DNA of 64,000 bases from Leishmania infantum JPCM5 (lineage: Eukaryota > Euglenozoa > Kinetoplastea > Trypanosomatida > Trypanosomatidae), in assembly GCF_000002875.2 (NCBI RefSeq), contig NC_009417.2, positions 787,929-851,928 on the forward strand, in the 5' to 3' direction. A model generated the notes under the pieces. That model worked only from the letters and a program-made list of their open reading frames with translations. It was not told the origin of the DNA and ran no database searches. Both the position numbers and the translations under genes were made by a program. Below, piece by piece: positions 1-10,072 of this stretch (the first letter of the stretch is position 1; every line of letters starts with the position of its first letter).

Positions 1-2796
1 ATGCTCATCAACGGTATTACTCGCATGGTCACGGTGGACGATCGGCTGCCGGTGAACCCTCAGTCGAGGCGCTTCCTCTGCACGAGCAGCACGGATCCGA
101 GCGAGCTGTGGGTATCCATTATGGAAAAGGCGTTCGTCAAGGTGTGCGGCGGCAGCTACAACTTCCCCGGCAGCGTCAGCTACGCCGACCTGTACAAGCT
201 AAGCGGGTGGCTGCCAGACTCGACGGCGTTCGGCAAGCCCGAGTTCGACCGCGAGTTCCAGTGGCGGCGGCTTTATCAAAACTTCAAGGCTGGTGCTCTG
301 CTCTTCACAGTCAGCACCCCTGTGGAGATGCCAGCAGCGGACGAAGCGCTCGGGCTCGCCGCAGGGCACGCGTATGCGGTGCTGGATATGCAGGAGGTGG
401 GCAAGGAGCGCGTCATGCTGCTGCGCAACCCGTGGGGGAAGCAGGAGTGGAACGGCAAGTACGGCCGCCGCGACACCAGCGAGGCAAGCGTCGCCGTCCG
501 CGCCGCCTTTGATCTGAAACGCGAGGAGGAGGACATGGGTGTCTTCTGCATCGCCTACGATGATGTGGTGCGCTGCTTCGACAACTGCAGTCTGAGCTGG
601 AACCCATACATGCTGTACCGCACCCCGGAGGGTCGGCCGCGCCGACCGGTGCGCATCGCGTGCCACGGCGCGTTCGACTACACCCTCAGCACGGCGCTGT
701 CGCCGCAGCTGCACATTGGTGTCGTCGACGCGCCGAAGCGGACGCGCATGCACCTGATCTTGTCTCGCCACATCACCGACGTCTCGGAGTTTGGCCGGCA
801 GTACGAGAAGGACGACGACACGACACCGTACCTGGCCTTGAAGGTGTACGACGTGACCGACTACCCGTCTGTAGCGCAGCACCTTGGTGGCCATTGCTCG
901 CTGGAGATGTGCTACTGCCGCCGCCTCGCCTCGAATTCGGACTTTAAGAATAGCATTGAGCCCCTCAACGACGTCATCTACCGCGCCTCGTCTGCGCGCA
1001 CCTTCAGCTTCGACTGTCCTGCCGGCTCGAGCAATCTGGTGGTGGTCGTGTCGCGGACTGCCTCAAAGGCGCGGCAGCCTTTCAACTTTACGGTGACCCT
1101 GCACACGGAGCTGGAGCAGATGCGGCTGCCGCGGCTGCAGGGCAACTACGGCAGCGGCGCCGAGGACAAGAACTCCCTCCTGGCAAGCGCCAACGCCAAC
1201 GCCGGGAACCCGTGCGCTGGAGTGTACATGCACATGATACCGACCTCCTCGCTCAAGTTCACGACGCGGCTGTCCGGCGCGTGGGTGAAGGGCAAGACTT
1301 GCGGCGGCCGCACCGACGCCGCCACGTATGTCTTCAACCCGCAGTACCGCCTGCACCTGGACCAGCCCTCGCACGTGTCGCTGAGGCTGGCTGTGGCAGG
1401 ATGCGAGGTGCCGTGCTCGATTCAGATGATCAAGCCGATGTCGTCCAACAAATACGAGGAGAACGGCGGCAGCGGTGGAATCAAGCGCAAGATGACTGAC
1501 TTCGACGGCCGTGTCGGTAACGGTGCCAAGGCGGGCGAGCTTGTTCTCGAGAGCGCCCGCTACGCCTTTGGTGGGGCCGTTCTAGATAGCGCGCTGCCGT
1601 TCTGCGTCTGCTACGACCGCTACCGCGCCCTCGGCAAGCTGCATTGGAGGGAAGCGAAGAAGGTGCTGGTGAACGTGACCGCCCCGAACCGGACGCCTGA
1701 GTCCTTCATCGTCTACGACCTCGGGGACACCGACACCGTGGCGGTGCTTCTCCTGAATGCTATCAAGAAGGGCTGCGCTGCCTCCCCACGTGACGCGCAC
1801 TTTAGCGTGAACGGGAAGCCGATCACGCTCGAGGCCACCATCGCGTCGCTCTTCCAGCTCGCATCCTCCCTCGGCGGCGAGTCCCTCGCCTCTGGCGGGG
1901 ATGGCGCGACAACCGCGAAGTCTGTCACAGTAGCCCTCGCCCTGGACGGCAAGGCGGCGTCGATCGAGTCTGCCTCGAGCCCACCTGTGAGGAAGCTGAA
2001 GGAAGTCATGAACGACATAGTGTCTGATGTGCTCAAGTGCTCGTCGCAGTTCAGCAGCTACGTGCCACGCTTGACGCATCTTGCCAGGCAGGCAAACAGC
2101 GCGCTGACCGGTGCCAGCGATGCGGACGTGCGAGCGTACATTCTCGAGCTCGCCGCTTACCTTGCTGACTACGTGAAGCGGTGTGCCAGCGCGGTGCGGT
2201 CGGCGCAGACGCCGCAGGCGCTGCTTCCGCTGCTTCCTGCCGGCGACTACACGGTCATTCCATCTTTGTGGGAGAAGGGTAAGCCGGGCAGCTTTGAGCT
2301 GACGGTGGAGACGTCACAGCCACATAAGACGTCGGCGATTCCGAAGGAGGGACACAACATGCAAGAGACGCTTGTGCGCGGCGCACTACGCCCCGTCGCG
2401 GTTTGCCTGGGCACGTCACTGATGAAGCCGAGAGCAGTGCTCAGCATGAGGGATCCGTTCTTTGAGAACAGCAAGGTGCAGGTGCTGTGCCCCGCCCGCT
2501 CCGTCTTCATGAGTCGTCTCTTTGTCCTGGTTGACATGGTGGATGCGGAGGCGAAGGGCCAGCCGGCCAAGGCCCCCGCCACGAATCTGAGCCTCTTCCG
2601 TGTGCACAACGCGTCATCGATGGAGCTGGTGTGCGCTTCAGACGAGTACTCCCATGGCGGTGTGTCAACCCCACCTGTAGAGCTGGAGGCGAAGACGCAG
2701 TATCTGCTCGTGGTGAGCGCAAAGGAGAGCGTGGCTGACAAGTTCCTCCTCCGCATCTATACCAGCGGCAGCTGCACCGCTCAGCTGGCGAGCTGA
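1..2796 (+). CDS. Calpain-like cysteine peptidase, 3' part (5' end outside window)
   Basis: Calpain-family (clan CA, C2) cysteine peptidase fragment, 931 codons visible. Near the start is the conserved stretch ELWVSIMEKAFVKVCG that follows the catalytic-Cys region in calpains. Two members of the catalytic triad are present: His at about residue 123 (GHAYAVLD) and Asn at about 143 (LRNPWG). The catalytic Cys should lie upstream, so the ATG at base 1 is almost certainly internal and the gene is cut by the window edge. After about residue 215 come several beta-rich calpain domain III/C2L-like segments. I see no penta-EF-hand, as is usual in kinetoplastid calpain-like proteins. Many trypanosomatid members have lost triad residues; here His and Asn are kept, so activity depends on the unseen Cys. 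Role inferred: cytoskeleton-associated or regulatory proteolysis. Confidence 0.9.
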   Translation: MLINGITRMVTVDDRLPVNPQSRRFLCTSSTDPSELWVSIMEKAFVKVCGGSYNFPGSVSYADLYKLSGWLPDSTAFGKPEFDREFQWRRLYQNFKAGALLFTVSTPVEMPAADEALGLAAGHAYAVLDMQEVGKERVMLLRNPWGKQEWNGKYGRRDTSEASVAVRAAFDLKREEEDMGVFCIAYDDVVRCFDNCSLSWNPYMLYRTPEGRPRRPVRIACHGAFDYTLSTALSPQLHIGVVDAPKRTRMHLILSRHITDVSEFGRQYEKDDDTTPYLALKVYDVTDYPSVAQHLGGHCSLEMCYCRRLASNSDFKNSIEPLNDVIYRASSARTFSFDCPAGSSNLVVVVSRTASKARQPFNFTVTLHTELEQMRLPRLQGNYGSGAEDKNSLLASANANAGNPCAGVYMHMIPTSSLKFTTRLSGAWVKGKTCGGRTDAATYVFNPQYRLHLDQPSHVSLRLAVAGCEVPCSIQMIKPMSSNKYEENGGSGGIKRKMTDFDGRVGNGAKAGELVLESARYAFGGAVLDSALPFCVCYDRYRALGKLHWREAKKVLVNVTAPNRTPESFIVYDLGDTDTVAVLLLNAIKKGCAASPRDAHFSVNGKPITLEATIASLFQLASSLGGESLASGGDGATTAKSVTVALALDGKAASIESASSPPVRKLKEVMNDIVSDVLKCSSQFSSYVPRLTHLARQANSALTGASDADVRAYILELAAYLADYVKRCASAVRSAQTPQALLPLLPAGDYTVIPSLWEKGKPGSFELTVETSQPHKTSAIPKEGHNMQETLVRGALRPVAVCLGTSLMKPRAVLSMRDPFFENSKVQVLCPARSVFMSRLFVLVDMVDAEAKGQPAKAPATNLSLFRVHNASSMELVCASDEYSHGGVSTPPVELEAKTQYLLVVSAKESVADKFLLRIYTSGSCTAQLAS

Positions 2797-4649
2797 ACGA
2801 GACCGGCGCCAGGAGCGGGCGATGAGGGTGGGAGAGCAGCGGAGATGAAGGAAGAATCGAGCGCCTGCGTGCATCCATCACTGCGCCAAGTCAGACTTAC
2901 GAATATGCATAGTCGCACTCCTCGCGTACCTTTCGGGAGCGCTTTATACACTGTCTCATCTTTTTCTTTCACATGTCTCTGCGCCTGCCGCAGATTTACG
3001 CATCCTCTGCGCCGCTCATCTCGTCCTCCCTCCTTGCCGATGCCGTATTTGCACTTCACTGCTGTGCGAAGCGCCGGCTGGTGTGCTCTGATGGGCTCAT
3101 CTTTTCTTTTTTCGTTTTTTTTCCACGTTTGACAGTGCCGCGCTTTCCTCTTCCGTGTCTGAGCCGCACAAGAACGCCTCGTTACGATTCGTTTGCTGAT
3201 GCCGTTCTGTTTTTTTTTTTCTTCCTTCCACGTTATATATGTGTGCTCATGACATGTGCATCGTGCGGATGTGTGCAAGCGGGCAAACTAACACCGCACA
3301 GAAAAAAAAAACGATGATAGCGTGGGCATGGGAATCACCGTTGAATTGTGCAACCTGATGCGGCCGCGGTCGTTGCACACGATCTGCATGCTCCCGCACG
3401 CGCTGACGAATGTGCACTGATTCTATGCGCGTCCGGGTGTATTGGTGTTTGTGAAGGAAGCCTTTTCGTTTAATCTTCTTTTTTTTTCGTTCATTTTCGC
3501 GCATTGGGTGGTCTCTGTAGAAAGGGCGTTAGATGCCATGTATGCTGCCGCCGTCCTCATAACGCTTTTCCGTTTTCCAGCTCGGCTAGAGGTATAGATG
3601 TTCGGTGTTCATCCGCGCCTGTACATCTTACGGTATAAGGTGTACCCAAGAAGGGTGAGCGACGTCGCATTTCGCTTCTCCTCTCCTCCCTCTTGTCCTT
3701 CCCTTCCGCAGCCGGCCAGTGGGATGAGCTCCACCCCCCCTCCCAAAGCACTGAAAGAATAATAATAATAAGTCGACATTCCCAGCAGGAGCCGACCCGT
3801 ACCTCCCACATCGTGTGCGCCAAGCTGGCGTCCCCCTCGCACACACGCGTGCCGGACCTGGCCCAGGTGACGTTGTAGTGCGAACATGCACGCGTTCTCC
3901 ACCTGCGCATGAGCTCGCCCTGAATAAAAAAACGCCTCCGCTCTGCACTTCGCAAACTTTGGCGAGGCCTACGTGGCCCTCCGATCAGGACGGCATCACA
4001 GAGGTGTCGTGGGGGGGGTACCCCCATCGGGAAGACTCCGATGGGTCGCGTTGCTGCACCTGCAACGCAACCATCATACACATCTCTCGCGAAATGACGT
4101 AGATCTCGCCGGGGCGTGCGTGACGCTGCACGAAGAGGGCGAGCACAGGAAACTCGCATCCGCTCAGGAATTCCGCTCTGTCTTGGAAGAGGTGTGAGTT
4201 TGAGATGGCCGACTCGCGTGTACCCCCACAGCAGCCCCAGTGATTGCCTTCCCGCCTCAAACACGGTGGCCACCGCCTTACGGAGCTGCCGCGCCCACAA
4301 TGCGACGCCTACACGGCACAGGGCGCACCGATGGCGCCCGCATCCCCGCAGGGTGACCGTGAGCAGAGGGAAGCAGCCGAAGGAGAGCACGCATGTGCTC
4401 CCCACGCCTCGAATACGCGCCATCTTGCTCCCGTGCAGGTTACCCGGCTCTCACAGCCTGACGAGGAGGAGGGGCCATCCTGCGCGTCCTACAAGCCGTG
4501 CCCGAAACCAGCCCATGGACGCCTACCAGTGGCCAAAGAAGAGCGGAGGGAGCCCCCTTGCACGCGGCACAGAGGAAAGCGATGCACCTTGCCGATCTGT
4601 GTGGCGAGATGAGAAGCGAGAACCAGCAACGGATGCGGTGCATGGAAAG
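2797..4649. other. Spacer: 3' UTR of calpain gene and intergenic DNA
   Basis: No convincing gene. From 2.9 to 3.5 kb it is T/C-rich, with poly-T runs near 3110-3130 and 3211-3222, as expected for trypanosomatid untranslated sequence. An ATT/TAA-type triplet run lies near 3760-3772. From about 3.9 kb the composition shifts to GC-rich with short scrambled frames and may be the outer part of the retroposon remnant that follows. I could not match an endonuclease domain there. The long minus-strand open frame at 3557-4423 shows no domain and is treated as chance. Confidence 0.6.
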
Positions 4650-5690
4650 TACCCCCGACCAGTGCCCCCGCGCGTTCCCAGAAAGCGTCACTCCTCCGCC
4701 GCCGGTGACAGACGCGGATGTCGAGGCCCCTCCCCTCAGTGGCAGCAATCGTTATGGTGTGCCCAGCGCAGCACCAACCCCTCTCCTTGAATGGGCCCCC
4801 ACCGTCGTGGAAGAGAAGAAAGGACGTATCGGACGGCGGCACCTTCATTCTCTGGCCGCGACAAGTCAACAGCTGGCCAGATGAGCAGCGTTACAACGCG
4901 GAGGTGGGTCTGGATGCGCAGCCACGGGAGAACTCGTGCTCGACGACTGTGTGTGTGTGTGGGGAGGGTGGCAGGTCTGGCAAAGTCATCTTTTCCAGGT
5001 GCGTCTTTCCGTGCATCTGCGGCCGCTCTTGAGTCTGCGAACCAGGGACCGCTCCGTGCATCAGCGAAGAGCGCACCCGAATGAGCTTGGCTGTTGGCCC
5101 AGAGGATGACGTGGGTGGCAACAGCAACATCGGCCTGCCATCCTATGTGTGCCGCGCGACCCGCCTCCGAAATTCACGTGAAGGTCTGCATCGACAGCAT
5201 CCAACGGACGGGTGGTCGACAGGCGGTGGAGACAGCTCTGCAGGGGCCCCGAATCGCCGCGGAAAAGCTTAGCGCCACCTCGAATGACGACGAGACCTGC
5301 ACCTGCAACATGTCTGCGTTGGCTGGCGTGGCGCTTGACCACAACTTGGGAACGGTCTGCGGTGGAAAACAGACGTGCACCCAGCTGAGCACCGATTCGT
5401 TCAAGCAGCTGACAAGGAGGAAGAGCTGGGATGGCTCATGGGTCGGCTTTGGTGTGCCGCCCGAGTCGTGCACATGCCCCCTCACAAATTTTGTCTTTTC
5501 CTCGCGGCGACGCGCCGGCTCTGCTCGAAAACGGTCACGAGGCCTCCACTGTGGTTCCTCGTGGGCGGATCTGCCTCAGAGCGCCCAAAGCGAACTCCGC
5601 TTGTGGCGCCAACGAGCAGCACCGAATATAAACCACGTTGCGCCGCACGTCTTTCGGCGTCTGCCGCAGAGCACGGCCTTCACATAGGCT
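4650..5690 (+). mobile_element. Degenerate ingi-clade non-LTR retroposon, reverse-transcriptase remnant (DIRE A)
   Basis: Frameshifted, stop-containing reading frames on the + strand resemble successive parts of a non-LTR reverse transcriptase. About 4705-4800 reads DADVEAPPLSGSNRYGVPSA then WAPTVVEE, similar to the region before RT motif 1. About 4836-4880 reads GTFILWPRQVNSWPDE, like the GTI-PL-KPGK segment. 5102-5113 reads EDDV, the expected place of the catalytic (Y/F)xDD box. It is followed one frame over by TWVATATSA (5109-5135), then HVKVCIDSIQRT (5176-5211), ALAGVALDHNLGT (about 5314-5352) and SSWADLPQSAQSELRLWRQRAA (about 5554-5620). The order and spacing fit RT palm, then thumb. The frame change right after EDDV points to a small deletion. 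This is by-eye homology. Outer borders, poly-A tail and target-site duplication were not found. Confidence 0.6.
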
Positions 5691-7437
5691 GCAACTCCAG
5701 GAGGACGGTGAGGGGGAGGGTGCGCAGTACGCATGCATCCGCATACGAGGCAGATGGTCGTCACCGGTAGCCTCTGAGGGGAAGGGGAGGGGCGCCAGGC
5801 GCAAATAGCATCAACTCGGCTGGGCTCTGCGCGGTTTGCTGTGCCTTGTAGGCATAAACAACATTTCCAAAGAAAGCGAAGAACAGCAGCAGCACCACAC
5901 CTTCCCAAAGACAGCACGCCGGTCCTCTCTGCCCTCCGTAAAGGCTGCGCACGCGGCCATGCGATTCATGCTGCAATGCATGCACGGAAAACTTTTTTTC
6001 CCATACGCGGCCACTTCTGAAAAACAGCAAATCCGCCGCTAATCCTGCAGGCCGCCGGAACCGCGACCCTGCGTACCACGCGTGACGGGGTCTACCTAGC
6101 AACATGGCAAAGAGCACGACGTGATGGATGAGGGCGGGAGGGAGGGGGTGGACCCTGCACTGCCCGTAGAGGTCATCAAAACGCGATAAACAGCGACGCT
6201 GTGAAAACGGAATGCAGAGGTCGGCCACCCCCCACACGGCCTACTGAACTGCATCGAACACGTTTGATGGCACCGTTCATGACCGGCTAGACAACGGGGG
6301 ATGGAACCCCTCAAATCTATGACTTCCTTATCTTTCCTCTCTCCATGATCTCAGATTGGCGAGGGCGCGAAGTACCTATCCGTGTGCGCGTGTGTATCTT
6401 TACCGACACTTGGGTGTTCGGATGCTCGAGCGAGCGTGAGTCGTTGCGAGCGCTGCGGTGCCAGCGTCGACAGAGCATCTCTGCTGCTGATCCCGTGGAA
6501 GAGCGAACTGCGCGTCGTGTCGCCACTGTGCCCATGAACAAAAGGAAGAGCAGAACGCGACAACAGCAAAAAAAAAGCAGATTGGGCGAAGCGATTGTGG
6601 ATGCAGTGTAGTGAGTGGGAGACCTGGAGACTGGCGGTGGGCTCTATCTTGTTGCAGCTCCAGCTCGTCTCGTGGCGCGAGAGCCCCGCCGTCTTGTGCT
6701 GTCGTCGTCTATGCACACACGTGCGAGCAGTGTGCATAAGCATGTATGCGCACGTGGACGCCACGCCGATCCTCTGCGCTCGCGCCTTTATGATTTGAGT
6801 CGCCAAGACCGAGGAGGCCAATGGGGCCAGCTTCCGGCTTGCGCCGCAGTGGAGGTGACAGCACGGATCAGTCGCAGCCCGAAACGAGGGCCACGTTTGC
6901 TTTCTACACGCGATGCACAAGAGTTGACACGACTGCCTGTCTTCAAGGATTCGGCACTTCTTTCTTCTCCATCATTCTCTCTACCTGTGGTCCTATGGCC
7001 CTAGGCACGCGCAAAAAATCGAATCGTGCGCGCACACAAAGGCCGCCACTCTACGGCGTGGCTGCCTTTCCTTTCTCCTCGCCCCCTCCCCCTGTGTCTT
7101 CTGCGCAAGTTTCTCTCGAGGGCAGCTCACGCACTCGCTCTCCGTCCGACTGAAGTCCCTCATCGGTCATACGCAGACGTCCGTCAACTGCTCCATCGTT
7201 TTCCTGCGTTTCTAGTAACTCGCATATCTGATTGCGCTTTTTTTTTTCTGTGCGCTTGTGTGTGTGTGCTGTGAGGCTGCACTTGCACGAGAGAGGTGTT
7301 TGGCGGCACGACACAAACCCACGCATCCCACTTGCGACACCACAGCGTTGCTGCCATTATTCCGAGCAGCAACAACAGAATCGACGGGTCTGCCTGTTTT
7401 TTTTTTCTTTTGGAAGGCAGCGGTGCTAATCAGCAAT
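5691..7437. other. Spacer upstream of the four-TM protein gene
   Basis: No gene is supported. 5.7-6.3 kb may still be retroposon-derived, but I find no RNase H motif there. From about 6.9 kb the sequence becomes pyrimidine-rich (7058-7110, 7239-7250, 7397-7410), typical of the trans-splicing region ahead of the next gene. Open frames on both strands lack domains and have untypical composition. Confidence 0.55.
7397..7420 (+). promoter_or_regulatory. Predicted spliced-leader acceptor for the four-TM gene
   Basis: A run of T with few C (7397-7410) is followed by AG at 7419-7420, 17 bases before the ATG at 7438. This is the standard polypyrimidine-AG layout for trypanosomatid trans-splicing. 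An AAG at 7414-7416 is an alternative. Confidence 0.5.
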
Positions 7438-10072
7438 ATGCCCAAAAGGCTGACCGCTCGCCAGTACACTCAGGTGCGTTGTCTGCTCATTGCTGCACAC
7501 ATCACCACCTTCGTTTTATCTCTTGGCATGCTCGTTGTCGCCATGTTGAAGCGGTCCCGCTACCTGGGCTACTTCAGGATCGTGACTGAGCCGGACAGGG
7601 ACGTGAACATCTCCAGCGGCCTCATGGTTGCGAGCGGCGCCGTCGCGCTCGTTCAGCCATTGCTCTTTTTCGGCATACATGTTGCGTACCCCCTTGTCCG
7701 TCAGCGGCAGTGGGCCGTGCAGTATGATCGCATGCTACGCAGCGCGGGGGCTGGCCAACAGGAACAGCAGGCGCAGCAGCGAACTTATGCCTTACACGCG
7801 GAATCTCCAGGTCACCAGAGTGCTCCGATTGATTTCATGCGCACGCCGGTTCTCACCGTTCACGACTCGCACTTGCACCCCCCCCCCCCTAAGCAGGATG
7901 CACATCGAAGCGGAGGGGGCGCCACAGGGCAAAGCGGGCGCTGTCACAGAGGCTTCTGCCGCTACCGCTACTGCTTCGGCTGCCGCGGCGGCTGCGCCCG
8001 ACACCTCCTCCTCGACGCCAGGACTAGGGCCTCCACAACCGGGATATCCCCTGTCGCTAGAGGCGTCGTCGGGCCCGCCGCTGCCGCAAGGTGCCCGCTT
8101 TTTTCACACACCACCGCAAAACGCGCGGGTGGCGCCGAGGGACAGTTGTGTGACGGTGGCACACAGAGCAACATCCCGCCTTTTCTCATTTCAGTCCATT
8201 TCGGAGACGGAGGCAGATGCGAACAATGCAATGACGTCGCTCTCTCTCTCGCCAAGTGTCAAGAAAGAGGCTCAGGAACTGGGAAGCAAGACGCCTGCGG
8301 CTGCCGCGGTGCCGTCGGCGCGTCGCCTCACCAGTGGCCACCCGCCCTTCTACGTTTGCACGACCCCTTCCAGCGTTAAGGCTGGTGAAGCGGTCGCGTC
8401 TCGCGACAGATACGATGACGCGACGGCCGTGGTCGCCACGGCAGCATCAAACACAGGCGACGCTGGCGTCGGTGAAGCCATCCCTGCTGTGTCTGACTCG
8501 ACTCCCCCGCCGCACTCGTACGTGACTCGCGCAATGGTGAGGTCGCCGGGCAGCATTGCCATATATGGGTCCGATGGCACGGCATCGAGGCGTCCGCGTC
8601 GACGATCGCCGGACACAGAGGCACAGCGCACATTGGACGCGCTAGACGACGTTGATAGCAGCACCCTCGCTGCTGTCACGGAAGCCGCACAAAATGATGC
8701 GGCATTCCGACCCAATGCCTCTCAGGCCCAGAGCGCGACCAACCCGTTCAACGCCCTGTCGACAGCGTTTGCCAGCTCTTCGGTGCCGTCGCTGACGCCG
8801 CCGCTTCTGTTGATGCGTCCTAGCGACGCTCGTGACACCACCAGTACCCAGCAGGCCTGCACAGACGCCTCCTCCGTCGCGTCGTCGAGGCGCTCAGCTG
8901 TGGCGGCCCCTACGCTGACGTCCACGGCGGCGGTGCCGCGTGCCGCTTCGGCCCGAGAGAGAGAAGTCGGGGTACTGTCCAGTGAGGAGGTGCAGCCGCC
9001 AAAGGCGTCTAGCAAGGAAGCGTCGCAGCACGGCCAGCGTCACCTCAGCTGCTCAGGCGACTTTTCACAGCGCAGCGCTGCATCGGCGTTTTTGCGATCA
9101 CTGGCGTGGCTCATACCCACCCGCTTCACGGCGGAGGCGTCGCCATCGCAAAGTCATCCGGCGAGGCGGCCGTCCACCTCACTCCTAAGCGCCTCCGTTC
9201 GGCCTTTGCCGCCCGCGCTTCTTCACATGTACTTCAAGTCGGAAACGATGTTCCGCTCGCTGCTCAGCGCCTACTACATCTTCGCGGGCGCCGGAATCCT
9301 TTTCATGTACTTCTTTGGCATGCTCTGGTTGGTACGTAGAGAGCTGCAAGGGCTGGACAGTCTCGTGTCAATGGCAGAAGGGTGGAGTAACGTCTTCATT
9401 TATCAAAACGTGACTTCTGCTGTCGACGCTGCCTTGTGCAGCGTGGAGTTGGACCGTAGATGCAGCGGTGGGATGAGTCTCTGCAATGCGACGGCGTATG
9501 CCAGCGCCGAGGCGGCACACAACCTCAGCTGCCCCTTCTGCGAGGCATCGCAGCAAAGGTTGATCAGCACATTCACGCAGCTGTGCTCGATAGCGTACGA
9601 TCCTAGCGTGCGGTTCACGAGGGCTTTCCTCATCCTTCTCACGCTCTCCGTTATTGCCAGTCTGGTATCTCTCTGCGTTGCGGTTTTCAGCTGCGGCACA
9701 GGTGTTCTGGCGAGTGTCGGCTACGCGTCTCTTTCGAAACGGGAGGAGGCGCAGGCGATGCTGGAAACAGGCGGCTTCTTCTCTACCGAGAACGCACAAG
9801 GAGTGCACGCCTCGTACCCACCGACGCGCTCCTCATCACCGCTGTTCCACGCGGCTGCTGCTGATGAAATATCGTCACCAACAACGCCAATGGCCGTGGC
9901 GCCCTCTCGCGAGCGACTTATGCACACATTCGAAGGTCTGCATGCTCCGTCGGCTGCACTGCTGCCACCGTCGTCGGTTGTCATGGCGGAGATGTCCAGC
10001 AGCGGCGGTCTGGTGGTGCCGCCGATGAGCATGAAGGGAAAAGCGTCGTTGCCTCGCATGAATGCGGTGTGA
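7438..10072 (+). CDS. Four-TM membrane protein with tetraspanin-like topology, broken by a frameshift at a 12-C run
   Basis: Starting at ATG 7438 (MPKRLTARQYTQ) the first frame encodes TM1 (about residues 14-37, LLIAAHITTFVLSLGMLVVA) and TM2 (about 62-88). At 7878-7889 lies a run of 12 C, after which this frame loses sense and stops at 8379. The +1 frame continues with sensible protein (RMHIEAEGAPQGKAG) to the stop at 10072. With 11 C the gene would be one 877-residue protein. The second part has a Ser/Ala/Thr/Pro-rich loop of about 500 residues, then TM3 (from 9248, MFRSLLSAYYIFAGAGILF) and TM4 (about 9620-9715). Between TM3 and TM4 a loop carries seven Cys and three N-glycosylation sequons (NVT, NAT, NLS), so it is probably luminal or extracellular. 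No CCG tetraspanin motif is present. Either an assembly/sequencing indel or a real recent break is possible. Confidence 0.7.

Noticed and set aside
3557..4423. 288-codon minus-strand open frame
   Set aside because: Cys/Arg/Trp-rich sequence with no domain, in a one-directional + strand cluster. It partly covers possible retroposon debris.
5941..6300. Possible RNase H continuation of retroposon remnant A
   Set aside because: No SYxAE, TDS or HCG-type motif found in any + frame.
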